Assembly: GCF_003268855.1 (NCBI RefSeq)
Contig: NZ_QLSZ01000001.1
Coordinates: 321,369-385,368 of the forward strand
DNA: 64,000 nt
From: Flavobacterium aciduliphilum
Lineage (GTDB): Bacteria; Bacteroidota; Bacteroidia; Flavobacteriales; Flavobacteriaceae
Direction of reading: 5' to 3'
The position numbers and the translations under genes were made by a program. Shown here one piece after another: positions 29,639-38,154 of the stretch. The notes beneath the pieces were generated by a model. That model saw only the letters and a list, made by a program, of their open reading frames with translations. It searched no databases and was not told where the DNA came from. Position 1 is the stretch's first letter. Each line of letters begins with the position of its first letter.

Positions 29639-30457
29639 TTATTTATCTAACACAACTTTATAACTTGATGAACCATTATCATCTGAAACATTAATAAAGT
29701 AAATACCATTAGTATAAGCCGACAAATCAATAGATTTTGAAGTTGTTGCTGCAGTAGCTTCTATGTTTTCTTCATAGATAATTGCTCCAAGGGTATTAAC
29801 AACAGTTATGTTTTTTATTGGTGATTTAAAATCAAGGTTAAAAATTCCTTTAGAAGGGTTTGGATAAACCACCACTTCAGGTCCTTTTGTAAAAGAATCT
29901 GTAGCCAATGTTGGTGTCCATGTTAAAGTAATCCCTGTAAAGTTTGTATCTGCAGTTACATCAGTAGTGTTTGTGTATGCAGTAGCACCTTTCACAAATG
30001 GGAAATAACGTGTGGCTGTAGCTGAACCATGTCCCCAAGTTTCTTGGATACATACTCTGTAATTTCCATCAGCCATCAATGTAGTACCCGCAGCGTTTTT
30101 ACCATCCCATGTTACCGTACGAGCAGCAAAAGTAGTTTGAGTTGAACCTGTTATAGCTCCTGTTGTACTCGCTCCTGATTTCGAATTCCATGTTGGCAAG
30201 TGGTCGTTTGTACCTCCAGCCCAATAACGTAAATTTGTTTTAACAAATGTAGAGGTTCCTACTGTAGTTCCTGCACCACAAGTAGTACAACTCTCAATCC
30301 ATACTGCCAAAACATATCCTCCAGAAGTAATATAATTACCTGTCGTATGCTTAGGGGTTGTAAACGTAAACGACATAGTTCCCGCCGTTTGGGCTTGAAC
30401 GGAATAAGACGCTCCCATAAAAAGAGCAAATAAAGCTAAAGTAATTATTTTTTTCAT
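29639..30457 (-). CDS. DUF2271 protein with T9SS sorting domain, candidate flavinylated protein
   Basis: A 272-residue secreted protein. A signal peptide (1-23, VQAQ) is followed by a DUF2271-like beta domain (~25-155): YVLAVWIE, then RTVTWDGKNAAGTTLMADGN in the family's WDG-x-D-x-G pattern. The family's usual DxVSGATR stretch aligns here with GAITGST (100-106), and SKSGAS (92-97) is a second SGA(S/T)-like motif. These resemble ApbE flavinylation sites but lack the leading Asp. Two extra cysteine pairs (CTTC, residues 57-60) are present. Residues ~195-272 are a type A T9SS domain. It is the last gene of a redox-like operon and converges on apbE. Confidence 0.78.
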   Translation of the reverse strand: MKKIITLALFALFMGASYSVQAQTAGTMSFTFTTPKHTTGNYITSGGYVLAVWIESCTTCGAGTTVGTSTFVKTNLRYWAGGTNDHLPTWNSKSGASTTGAITGSTQTTFAARTVTWDGKNAAGTTLMADGNYRVCIQETWGHGSATATRYFPFVKGATAYTNTTDVTADTNFTGITLTWTPTLATDSFTKGPEVVVYPNPSKGIFNLDFKSPIKNITVVNTLGAIIYEENIEATAATTSKSIDLSAYTNGIYFINVSDDNGSSSYKVVLDK

Positions 30458-30480
30458 GATTAATTTTAATTTTTGATTTG

Positions 30481-31017
30481 TTATTTTTTATCTTCTAATT
30501 CTAATTTAATACTGATTTTAGCTGTTTCAGCCAAGGTTTTCTTTGCCATAGCAGGTACTTCCAATTTGTAATCGTTTAGTTTTACAGTAAAAGTTCCAGA
30601 TACAGTCACTGAACCACCTGCATTAGAAACGGTTACTTTAGTTTTCACTTTGTTAGTCACACCATGAATCGTTAAATCACCTTCTACATCGTAAGTTCCG
30701 TTTTTACCATCAAAACCAACGATTTTTCCTTTAAAAGTGGTTTTTGGAAGTTTATCACTTTCCATATAATTTTCATTATAGTGTTCTTCCATCAAAGGCG
30801 ATTTGAATTTAAACGATTTCACCATGCCTTGAACCACAAAATCTCCAGTTGCTTTATCAAGAATAGCAGAAACCGTGTTGCTCGTACCTACTACAGGATC
30901 CATAGCTCCTGGAACGGTTGCGTCAAATTTTATTTCTCCTGAGCGAGTCATCACTTTTTGTGAAAACAGTACGCTTGAGAAAACTAAACAAATTAAAGTT
31001 ACAATTGTTTTTTTCAT
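30481..31017 (-). CDS. YceI family periplasmic lipocalin-like protein
   Basis: A 178-residue protein with a signal peptide (ends LFSQ) and a YceI beta-barrel: GEIKFDATVP, MVKSFKFKSPLMEEHYNENY, YDVEGDLTIHGVTNKV and a terminal strand. The barrel binds isoprenoid-type molecules in known members. In the operon it sits between the cytochrome and the DUF2271 gene, so it may carry a quinone-like or lipid ligand; this is inference. Confidence 0.88.
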   Translation of the reverse strand: MKKTIVTLICLVFSSVLFSQKVMTRSGEIKFDATVPGAMDPVVGTSNTVSAILDKATGDFVVQGMVKSFKFKSPLMEEHYNENYMESDKLPKTTFKGKIVGFDGKNGTYDVEGDLTIHGVTNKVKTKVTVSNAGGSVTVSGTFTVKLNDYKLEVPAMAKKTLAETAKISIKLELEDKK

Positions 31018-31038
31018 AATATAGTTTTTGATTGATTC

Positions 31039-31398
31039 TTATTGTTCTGGATAGTTGTTATTTATCCAGGTACTTATAGTCGTTATTGTTGAACTTGATA
31101 AAGGAGCATCTCCTTTTGGCATTCTATTTGATGTACATGGACTAGACATTAAGCTACAAAGCAATTGATTACTATTTGTACCATCTTGAGCACCTTTTAC
31201 AGCAGCATAGGTATCTAAATCTGGAAATTGATTTCCGCCAGAATGACAAGACACACACTTAGCATCCATAATAGGCTTAATGTTCTTAACATAGGTAGGA
31301 TCTTTTACGATTTCTAATTCTTGTTGCGTTCTTGAATCACATGAAACAAAAAATACAATTCCTACTAATGTTGTTATAATTAAATTTATTTTTTTCAT
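31039..31398 (-). CDS. monoheme c-type cytochrome lipoprotein
   Basis: A 119-residue lipoprotein (lipobox VSC, Cys at ~20) with one heme c motif CVSCH and a downstream NRMPKGDAPLSSS segment supplying a methionine as likely distal ligand. The fold and spacing match small cytochromes of the planctomycete/Bacteroidota type. Two extra cysteines (LLCSLMSSPC) may form a disulfide. It is anchored in a membrane facing the periplasm or the cell surface and would pass electrons singly. Neighbours are DUF5777 (12 bp) and yceI (21 bp). Confidence 0.88.
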   Translation of the reverse strand: MKKINLIITTLVGIVFFVSCDSRTQQELEIVKDPTYVKNIKPIMDAKCVSCHSGGNQFPDLDTYAAVKGAQDGTNSNQLLCSLMSSPCTSNRMPKGDAPLSSSTITTISTWINNNYPEQ

Positions 31399-31409
31399 AA
31401 CTAATTTTA

Positions 31410-32282
31410 TTAAAAAACTCTATACATGTTAAATCCAAAGAAAATTCCTCTACCTCCTTTAATTCCAGAAGCCGTTGTGTAATAAGCCACATCATTCATA
31501 GCTTGACTATTAGACAACACTAACTGAAAGACATGACCACCTGTTTCTATGTCCATACCCAGAGTAACGGGATTTTGAGATAGTTGAGTATAATATGGAA
31601 GATTAAGAGTGGCTCTTTTTGCATAATCCATATTTAAACTGATTCGTTTAGAAAGTTTATAACGTGCTCCAACACCTAAAAATACAGCATTTTTTTCATC
31701 TTCAAACATATCATAGAGATTTCTATGAATAAATATTGGATTGAATTGATATGAAAAAGAACTATTAACTTTTCTTGAAATAATCAACTGCGTTGAGAAT
31801 GCATAACGATCAGTTGCTTTTAAGTCTGAATACATTTCTTTTTTCAAATCACTACGAATATCCATGGTATTGTAACCTACAATAGTAACAGGGAATCCGT
31901 TATCTTCTTGATTCGCTAACTTATATTTTGCAGCCAATTCATATGTTTTTTGATATGTATGTCTTGAAATTCCAAGAGACAACCAATTGGTTACACCATA
32001 GATTCCAGATAATTTGGTTAAAGCACCATCCAACCCGTAAAAGTTTTCAAATCCATAGGTCAAATCACCAAAACGGTGAGATACAAGAAAATAGAACTCT
32101 CCTTTAACAGGAAGTTTAGTCGATTGCATATTGGCTACTTGCAAGCCTTTAAAAGCTGCAGAGGCAATTTCTTTTTTATCATTGTTTCCTGAATCCAATT
32201 CATTCATCAAATCGTCTTGTGCTTGAGCAAATCCAAAACACAACAACGCAAACATTGAAATTTTAAGTTTTGTTAATTTCAT
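31410..32282 (-). CDS. DUF5777 family beta-barrel protein
   Basis: A 290-residue protein with a signal peptide (ends AQAQ). The body consists of amphipathic strands typical of outer-membrane barrels, ending in an aromatic residue (FGFNMYRVF), a feature of BAM substrates. Phrases such as HRFGDLTYGFENFYGLDGA and RISLNMDYAKRATL fit the DUF5777 family. It may provide an outer-membrane scaffold or conduit for the adjacent cytochrome. No direct functional evidence. Confidence 0.78.
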   Translation of the reverse strand: MKLTKLKISMFALLCFGFAQAQDDLMNELDSGNNDKKEIASAAFKGLQVANMQSTKLPVKGEFYFLVSHRFGDLTYGFENFYGLDGALTKLSGIYGVTNWLSLGISRHTYQKTYELAAKYKLANQEDNGFPVTIVGYNTMDIRSDLKKEMYSDLKATDRYAFSTQLIISRKVNSSFSYQFNPIFIHRNLYDMFEDEKNAVFLGVGARYKLSKRISLNMDYAKRATLNLPYYTQLSQNPVTLGMDIETGGHVFQLVLSNSQAMNDVAYYTTASGIKGGRGIFFGFNMYRVF

Positions 32283-32297
32283 TTTTTGTGGGGTTAA

Positions 32298-32702
32298 TTA
32301 ATTATTTATCGAACATTGATCTAAATTGACACTTCCCATTAAGTCATCAAATCCAACCGCTCTTCCTTTAATACTGATGGTTTGACCTACTTTAAGCGTA
32401 GCATCTGGAGTTGTGAAATTGCATACAACTACATCGTCCAAAATAACTTCTTTTCCATTTACTGAAGTTATGGCACCCGATACTGCTACTGGTTTTTCTA
32501 GGTATTTTTTATTAGCAGAAGCTTCATTCGCTGTAAATTCGGCTACAAAATCTTTTGCTTTTAATGTAAATGCAGCTTCTTCCGACTGCACGTCTCTTTT
32601 ACCGCCATGATAGGCGTAATAACGCGCTGCAAAAAAGCCAACAACACCAATAATTGCAAGTAGTAAGAAAGCAATTATTACTTTTTTTAAGGTTTTTCCC
32701 AT
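32298..32702 (-). CDS. membrane-anchored OB-fold (tRNA_anti-like) protein
   Basis: A 134-residue protein with an N-terminal membrane helix (VIIAFLLLAIIGVVGFFAA, ~8-26) and a C-terminal OB-fold (~50-130) containing VSGAITSVNGKEVILDDVVV and GQTISIKGRAVGFDD. It matches the tRNA_anti-like domain often seen beside extracytoplasmic proteins in Bacteroidota. It starts the operon that continues with DUF5777, the cytochrome, yceI and DUF2271. Confidence 0.75.
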   Translation of the reverse strand: MGKTLKKVIIAFLLLAIIGVVGFFAARYYAYHGGKRDVQSEEAAFTLKAKDFVAEFTANEASANKKYLEKPVAVSGAITSVNGKEVILDDVVVCNFTTPDATLKVGQTISIKGRAVGFDDLMGSVNLDQCSINN

Positions 32703-32741
32703 TGGTCTTTTATTTGTTTTTTATTGAGTTGATTATCATAC

Positions 32742-32769
32742 CAAAAGTATAAATAATATATCAAAACAA
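32742..32769 (-). promoter_or_regulatory. promoter of the OB-fold/DUF5777/cytochrome/yceI/DUF2271 operon
   Basis: TTG (32767-32769) and TACTTTTG (32742-32749) on the minus strand with a 17-base spacer match the Bacteroidota -33/-7 consensus. It lies 40 bases upstream of the first gene. Confidence 0.65.
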
Positions 32770-32844
32770 CCTTGAGAAAACTTAATTTTTCCTTAAAATA
32801 TTGTTTTTTTTTTAGATTAATTCTAAATTATATTGGTTTAAAAT

Positions 32845-35022
32845 TTACAAAACTAAAAGTCCAAAATCTCGCAACGTAGTAATTGGTTTAGAAAACCAAA
32901 ACAATTCAAAATCTTGAAAGTGTTGTTCAAAATCAGATTTTAATTCTTTGTAGGTTATTTTATGATTCATTTGAACCGAAATTCTTTCTAAAATCTGAAG
33001 AAGCCATTGTGCTTTGTCTTTATCTAATGTGATTTCGAAGGTTTCTGTTTTATCATAAAAAGTTAATTTCATCATTTCCCACGAATGTCCTTTTTTGGAT
33101 TTTGTGAAGGTTTTCGAAATTGGAGCTCCTCCTATCCAAACAATTCTAGCAGAGGATTTTATATTAAAATCAAATTCTTTTTCTAGACAAGAAACAATAT
33201 AGTCGGGAGGGATTTTGGTGTTTGGAATTTTAAAATCAAACCATTCTTGCAGTGGATAATCAAAACCAATTCCGTACATGTAATTGAATAGCGATTTCTT
33301 CAATCCAAAACTGAATCTATCGTGATTGATTCCTGTTTTGTCTTTGAAGTTGATGTCATTATGAGCAAAAGTAATTTCGTTTAGTTCAGGTATGACACCA
33401 AATTCTTCTGGAAACATTCCCACTGGTGCATGGGCTGTCATGGCAAACTGATGCCAAAATCCGCTTTGTAAAATTCCAAGAGCAAACAACTGACGCACCA
33501 TTTCGAGACTATCCATTGTTTCTTGAACCGTTTGTGTAGGAAAACCATACATTAAATACGCATGTACCATAATGCCACTTTTAGTAAAATTTCGGGTAAC
33601 TTGCGCCACTTGTTCGACAGTAACTCCTTTTTTAATTAATTCCAAAAGTCTATCGGAGGCAACTTCGATTCCGCCTGAAACGGCAATACATCCAGAAGCT
33701 TTCAATAAAACACACAAATCTGAGGTAAAATTTTTTTCAAAGCGAATATTAGTCCACCAAGTGACCACTACCTTTCTTTTTATAATTTCAAGAGCTACTT
33801 CGCGCATCAAGGCGGGTGGTGCCGCTTCATCTACAAAATGGAATCCATTTTCTCCCGTTTGAGCTATTAATTCCTCCATCCTATCGACTAAAATTTTAGC
33901 AGCAATAGGTTCGTATACTTTGATGTAATCTAATGAAATATCGCAAAAGGTACATTTTCCCCAATAGCAACCATGCGCCATAGTGAGTTTGTTCCAACGA
34001 CCATCGCTCCACAAACTGTGCATCGGATTGGCCATTTCTATCACCGAAATATATTTATCCAACAACAAATCCGAATAATCAGGAGTCCCCACTTCGCTTT
34101 GTTTGTAGTCTGGTTTTGTGGAGTTGTTTCTATAAACTACTTTATCATCTTCAAGAAGAAAAGTTCGCTTGAATTCATTTGAATTTGGATTTTGAACACT
34201 AGAATATAACAATTCAATGGGTAGTTCTCCGTCATCCAAAGTGATAAAATCAAAGAATTCAAAAACGCGTTGGTCTTTTACTTCCCGTAATTCGGTATTT
34301 GGAAATCCGCCTCCCATGGCGATTTTCACAGAAGAAAAATGATTTTTTATATGTTGAGCACAACGAAAAGCACTGTATAAATTCCCTGGAAAAGGAACTG
34401 AAAAGCAGATCAATTTAGGCCGTACTTCTTCAATTCTTTTATTTAGAATTTCAAGGGTGATTTTGTCAATATACGTGGTTTCGCTTTGTAAATATTGATA
34501 CAATTCATCAAATGAGTTGGCACTTCTTCCTAAACGTTCGGCATAGCGACTGAAGCCAAAATTTTCATCCACACATTCTACAATAAAATCGGACAAGTCT
34601 TCAAGATATAAGGTAGCCAAATGCTTGGCTTTGTCTTGCAATCCCATCGTTCCAAAAGCCCATTCCATATCGTCAAGTTGTGCAAATCGAGAAGCTTCTG
34701 GAAGGAAATTCCCACTACAAATTTGACGCGCTAAAGTCGGATTTTTCCCTTGTAAAAATGCAATTACGGAGTTGATGGTTTCGATGTAATCATGTTTAAG
34801 AAAAGCTATTCTTTCCGCGTTTGGTGATACGTGTTGAAAGTCGGATGAAAATAGTTCTGTTAACCCTTTTTTAGAGAATAATTCCAAGATTACTTCCATA
34901 CCCAAATCCATTTGAAAAGCAGAAATGCGTTTTGTATTCAAATACCCTTTCAAATAGGCCGTGGCTGGATACGGTGTATTCAGTTGGGTGAAAGGTGGCG
35001 TAATTAACAATAGGTCTTTCAA
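32845..35022 (-). CDS. B12-binding-domain-type radical SAM protein
   Basis: A 725-residue protein. The N-terminal ~280 residues resemble the cobalamin-binding-like domain preceding many radical SAM enzymes (LLLITPPFTQLNTPYPA, KIAMGGGFPNTELR), but I see no cobalamin-ligand His motif. The [4Fe-4S] motif is C352-YWGK-C357-TF-C360, so CX4CX2C instead of CX3CX2C. Barrel strands such as GFHFVDEAAPP, VVTWWTNIRFEK and SGGIEVASDRLLELIKKGV follow, then a C-terminal region of ~230 residues. No ATG fits; TTG at 35022 (MKDLLLITPP) is the best start. Substrate unknown. Confidence 0.78.
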   Translation of the reverse strand: MKDLLLITPPFTQLNTPYPATAYLKGYLNTKRISAFQMDLGMEVILELFSKKGLTELFSSDFQHVSPNAERIAFLKHDYIETINSVIAFLQGKNPTLARQICSGNFLPEASRFAQLDDMEWAFGTMGLQDKAKHLATLYLEDLSDFIVECVDENFGFSRYAERLGRSANSFDELYQYLQSETTYIDKITLEILNKRIEEVRPKLICFSVPFPGNLYSAFRCAQHIKNHFSSVKIAMGGGFPNTELREVKDQRVFEFFDFITLDDGELPIELLYSSVQNPNSNEFKRTFLLEDDKVVYRNNSTKPDYKQSEVGTPDYSDLLLDKYISVIEMANPMHSLWSDGRWNKLTMAHGCYWGKCTFCDISLDYIKVYEPIAAKILVDRMEELIAQTGENGFHFVDEAAPPALMREVALEIIKRKVVVTWWTNIRFEKNFTSDLCVLLKASGCIAVSGGIEVASDRLLELIKKGVTVEQVAQVTRNFTKSGIMVHAYLMYGFPTQTVQETMDSLEMVRQLFALGILQSGFWHQFAMTAHAPVGMFPEEFGVIPELNEITFAHNDINFKDKTGINHDRFSFGLKKSLFNYMYGIGFDYPLQEWFDFKIPNTKIPPDYIVSCLEKEFDFNIKSSARIVWIGGAPISKTFTKSKKGHSWEMMKLTFYDKTETFEITLDKDKAQWLLQILERISVQMNHKITYKELKSDFEQHFQDFELFWFSKPITTLRDFGLLVL

Positions 35023-35038
35023 ATGGAAATCATTTTTG

Positions 35039-35066
35039 CAAAAGTAAGGGAAATTAAAGTTTGCAA
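35039..35066 (-). promoter_or_regulatory. promoter of the radical SAM gene
   Basis: TTG (35064-35066), 17-base spacer, TACTTTTG (35039-35046) on the minus strand, 16 bases before the TTG start codon. Confidence 0.6.
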
Positions 35067-35117
35067 AAAGGAAAACGATTTGCTTTTCAAAAATAAGTAT
35101 TTTTGCACAAAAAAAGT

Positions 35118-36710
35118 ATGGACTACGATTGTATTAGCTATCAAAAATCAGGATATTTCACTAAATTAATGATGGATTATTTAGATGAAAAGCCAGAACT
35201 AAAACAATTGTACAATCGGTTTCCTACTCTTGATAATTTCAAAGCACAAATCGTTGAAAAACAGCATAACTATCCTTTTGAACATCGGGAAATTTTGGTC
35301 TCCGAATTAGAAAAGCAATATGCTTGTTTTGAACCATCCGAAACAACATTAAATCACATCAAACTTTTAAACCTTTCTAACACGTTCACCATAACGACGG
35401 GACATCAACTAAATTTATTTACAGGACCGTTGTATTTTATTTATAAAATCGTTTCTACAATTAACCTCTGCAAACAACTAAAAAAGGAATATCCTGAAAA
35501 CAATTTTGTCCCTGTGTATTGGATGGCCACGGAAGACCATGATTTTGAAGAAATCAGTTTTTTTTATTGCAAAGGGCAAAAAATACAATGGAATCGAGAA
35601 AGTAGCGGTCCCGTTGGAAGATTATCCACAGCGGGCTTAGATGTGCTTTTGACGATTTTTTCAAATGAAATTGGGACTTCCGAAAACGCATTAGCATTAA
35701 AAAAACTTTTTGAAAATGCGTATTTAAATCATACAAACCTGGCGGATGCAACTCGCTATTTAATAAACGAGTTATTCAAGGATGAAGGTCTAGTGATTAT
35801 TGATGGTGATTCGGTTGCGCTAAAAAAGGTATTCATTCCTTATGTGGAAAAAGAGCTTTTAGAACAAACCTCGTACAAAAAAGTAACCGAAACCAACACC
35901 CTTTTAAAAGACTATGACGTTCAAGTTAATCCGAGAGAACTGAACCTTTTTTATATGGAAAACAACCTACGAGAACGCATTGTACTTGAAAAGGAAACCT
36001 ACAAAATAAATAATACTTCCATCCAATTCTCAAAGGTTGAACTCTTAAGTGAATTAGAAAACCATCCTGAAAAATTTAGTCCTAATGTCATCCTTCGTCC
36101 GTTGTATCAAGAAGTTCTTTTGCCCAATCTTGCTTATATTGGAGGGGGAGGCGAATTGGCGTATTGGTTAGAATTGAAATCTAATTTTGAAGCCAATACT
36201 ACCACATTTCCAATCTTGGTATTACGTAATTCGGCACTCTTAGCCCATCGAAAACAAGAACAGAAAATAAAAAAATTAGGTTTGACGTGGCAAGATTTGT
36301 TTGTAAAGCAACAAGAATTACTTAATAGAAAAGTTAGTGATTTTTCTAACATAACAATCGATTTTACAGAACAAAAAGAGATTCTCAAAAAACAATTTGA
36401 GGCTCTTTATAAAATAGCTCAACAAACCGACAAATCTTTTATTGGAGCCGTAAAAGCCCAAGAAGTCAAACAAATGAAGGGACTTGATCATATAGAAAAA
36501 CGCTTGTTGAAAGCAGAAAAAAGAGTGCATCATGATCTACTAGTCCGAATAGTTTCAATACAGAATGAGTTGTTTCCTAATCAAAGTTTGCAAGAAAGAA
36601 AAGCTAATTTTTCCGAATTTTATATAGAATATGGTCAAGAATTCTTCAAAAAAATTGGTGCTTTTTTTGATCCTCTTGACGCTCACTTTAGTATCCTTAT
36701 TTTCGAATAG
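35118..36710 (+). CDS. bshC: bacillithiol biosynthesis cysteine-adding enzyme BshC
   Basis: A 530-residue enzyme that adds cysteine to glucosaminyl-malate, the last step of bacillithiol synthesis. The ATG at 35118 (MDYDCISYQKSGYF) is preferred to an in-frame TTG 15 bases upstream that is part of a TATTTTTG promoter box. Family motifs include TITTGHQLNLFTGPLYFIYK, PVYWMATEDHDFEEI, RPLYQEVLLPNLAYIGGGGE and the C-terminal coiled coil (HIEKRLLKAEKRVHHDLL). It is divergent from the radical SAM gene. bshA and bshB are not in the window. Confidence 0.94.
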   Translation: MDYDCISYQKSGYFTKLMMDYLDEKPELKQLYNRFPTLDNFKAQIVEKQHNYPFEHREILVSELEKQYACFEPSETTLNHIKLLNLSNTFTITTGHQLNLFTGPLYFIYKIVSTINLCKQLKKEYPENNFVPVYWMATEDHDFEEISFFYCKGQKIQWNRESSGPVGRLSTAGLDVLLTIFSNEIGTSENALALKKLFENAYLNHTNLADATRYLINELFKDEGLVIIDGDSVALKKVFIPYVEKELLEQTSYKKVTETNTLLKDYDVQVNPRELNLFYMENNLRERIVLEKETYKINNTSIQFSKVELLSELENHPEKFSPNVILRPLYQEVLLPNLAYIGGGGELAYWLELKSNFEANTTTFPILVLRNSALLAHRKQEQKIKKLGLTWQDLFVKQQELLNRKVSDFSNITIDFTEQKEILKKQFEALYKIAQQTDKSFIGAVKAQEVKQMKGLDHIEKRLLKAEKRVHHDLLVRIVSIQNELFPNQSLQERKANFSEFYIEYGQEFFKKIGAFFDPLDAHFSILIFE

Positions 36711-36794
36711 GCTTCCTTTGAACAAAAATACATTATTTTCAAAACATTCTTAAAATCCATAAGCGGTTGATTTTTTTTTTCGCTTCAGATACCT

Positions 36795-36802
36795 TACTTT
36801 TG
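36795..36802 (+). promoter_or_regulatory. ndk promoter -7 box
   Basis: TACTTTTG, 21 bases before the ndk ATG. A TTG at 36767 gives a 25-base spacer, longer than usual, so only the -7 box is confident. Confidence 0.5.
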
Positions 36803-36823
36803 CCAAAAATTTAAAAAAACAAG

Positions 36824-37243
36824 ATGGCAACAAATAGAACATTTACCATGATTAAGCCAGATGCTGTTGAAAAAGGACACATCGGAGGTATTTTAAATAT
36901 GATTACTGAAGGAGGTTTCAGAATTGTATCTATGAAATTAACCCAATTGACGGTAGCGGATGCACAAAAATTTTATGCAGTTCACGCTGAAAGACCGTTC
37001 TACGGAGAATTAGTTGAGTTTATGTCACGCGGTCCTATTGTAGCAGCTATCTTAGAGAAAGATAATGCAGTAGAGGATTTCAGAAAATTAATTGGCGCTA
37101 CAAATCCTGCGGAAGCTGCTGAAGGAACTATTCGTAAAAGATACGCCACTTCAATCGGTGAAAATGCTGTACACGGATCAGATTCTGATGAAAATGCTGC
37201 TATAGAAAGTGCATTCCACTTTGCAGGAAGAGAGCAATTCTAG
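36824..37243 (+). CDS. ndk: nucleoside diphosphate kinase
   Basis: A 139-residue kinase that equilibrates NTP and NDP pools by a phosphohistidine intermediate. [14 protein letters not shown] opens the protein and the catalytic His117 is in NAVHGSDS, followed by AIESAFHF. Length is standard. It is a single-gene unit closed by a strong terminator. Confidence 0.97.
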   Translation: MATNRTFTMIKPDAVEKGHIGGILNMITEGGFRIVSMKLTQLTVADAQKFYAVHAERPFYGELVEFMSRGPIVAAILEKDNAVEDFRKLIGATNPAEAAEGTIRKRYATSIGENAVHGSDSDENAAIESAFHFAGREQF

Positions 37244-37291
37244 TATTTAGTATTCAGTAGCAGTTTGCAGTTATGCAAATTGTGTAAAAAT

Positions 37292-37327
37292 AAAAAATCC
37301 CATTTCGTAATTGAAATGGGATTTTTT
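37292..37327. terminator. bidirectional terminator between ndk and the DUF721 gene
   Basis: A perfect 15-bp stem (AAAAAATCCCATTTC / GAAATGGGATTTTTT) with a 6-base loop. The left arm overlaps the stop codon of the convergent DUF721 gene. Confidence 0.9.
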
Positions 37328-37622
37328 ATCGTAAAATTAGCTCTTTAACTACTTCTTTTTGAAGTTCTTCATTAAGCATACTGATGATTTTATGTTTCCC
37401 ATAACTCAGCTCTTCTCGTAATACGGCTGAACTTAATTTGACATAAAGCGTCTGTCCTTTAAGCACCACTTCTTGAGTGTAACTATTAACTCCGTTACCC
37501 ATAAGCGTTTTCCAAGCCTGTTCCACATCAATCTTATCCATACCTGATTCTAATTTATGCTGTTGAATGAATTCTTTCAATACAGCCGAAATAGAACTCT
37601 CGTTGCTTAATCGTTTTGCCAT
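37326..37622 (-). CDS. DUF721 (DciA-like) protein
   Basis: A 98-residue protein of the DUF721 family, whose members include the helicase-loading factor DciA. KIDVEQAWKTLMGNGVNSYT and the LYVKLSSAVLREELSYGK strand-helix (KH-like) pattern are typical. A role in loading DnaB is plausible by family but not shown here. It is 9 bp downstream of the lipoprotein gene. Confidence 0.82.
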   Translation of the reverse strand: MAKRLSNESSISAVLKEFIQQHKLESGMDKIDVEQAWKTLMGNGVNSYTQEVVLKGQTLYVKLSSAVLREELSYGKHKIISMLNEELQKEVVKELILR

Positions 37623-37631
37623 TGTACCTGT

Positions 37632-38051
37632 TTATTTTATTGAAAAAGGTGTTTGACGCACATAATGATATTCCGTATTATCTTTATTTTTCAAGACCAT
37701 AATACTATCTTGTAGGTCTAAAATTTCTTCTTTCCATTTGCCATAATTCGAATGATATTCAATGTAGTAATTTTCTTCACTTTTGGAAATCTCTAGTGCC
37801 TCTCTAATGTCGTTTGTTAAGTACTTTCCATCTAATTGAGGCATCACTTTCATACGAAAACCTTTCTTGCCATCCAATTTAAAAAAATCAATAGTCTCAT
37901 TAACTTTGTATTCTTTTTTAGTACCATCGGGCATTTCTACTTTTTGAATTTCCCAATACCCATTCAGTTTTTTGATATCTTGCTCTGAAACAGCATGATG
38001 ACATGAAATTCCAAAGAGACCCAACGTTATTAATACATATATTTTTTTCAT
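37632..38051 (-). CDS. small lipoprotein, lipocalin-like
   Basis: A 139-residue lipoprotein (lipobox GISC, Cys17). The sequence starts with KKLNGYWEIQKVEMPDG, the W-E/K pattern of lipocalin-like Bacteroidota lipoproteins, and continues with beta strands to a short C-terminus. Ligand and role unknown. It is co-directional with the DUF721 gene. Confidence 0.65.
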   Translation of the reverse strand: MKKIYVLITLGLFGISCHHAVSEQDIKKLNGYWEIQKVEMPDGTKKEYKVNETIDFFKLDGKKGFRMKVMPQLDGKYLTNDIREALEISKSEENYYIEYHSNYGKWKEEILDLQDSIMVLKNKDNTEYHYVRQTPFSIK

Positions 38052-38154
38052 ACTCTAAATAAAATCTAAAAATACAATATATTTTAAAAAATAAAAAAGT
38101 AATTTTGATTAAACCTTCTGTCTAAATTTTGTTCCTACTCTAAAACCCAACAAA

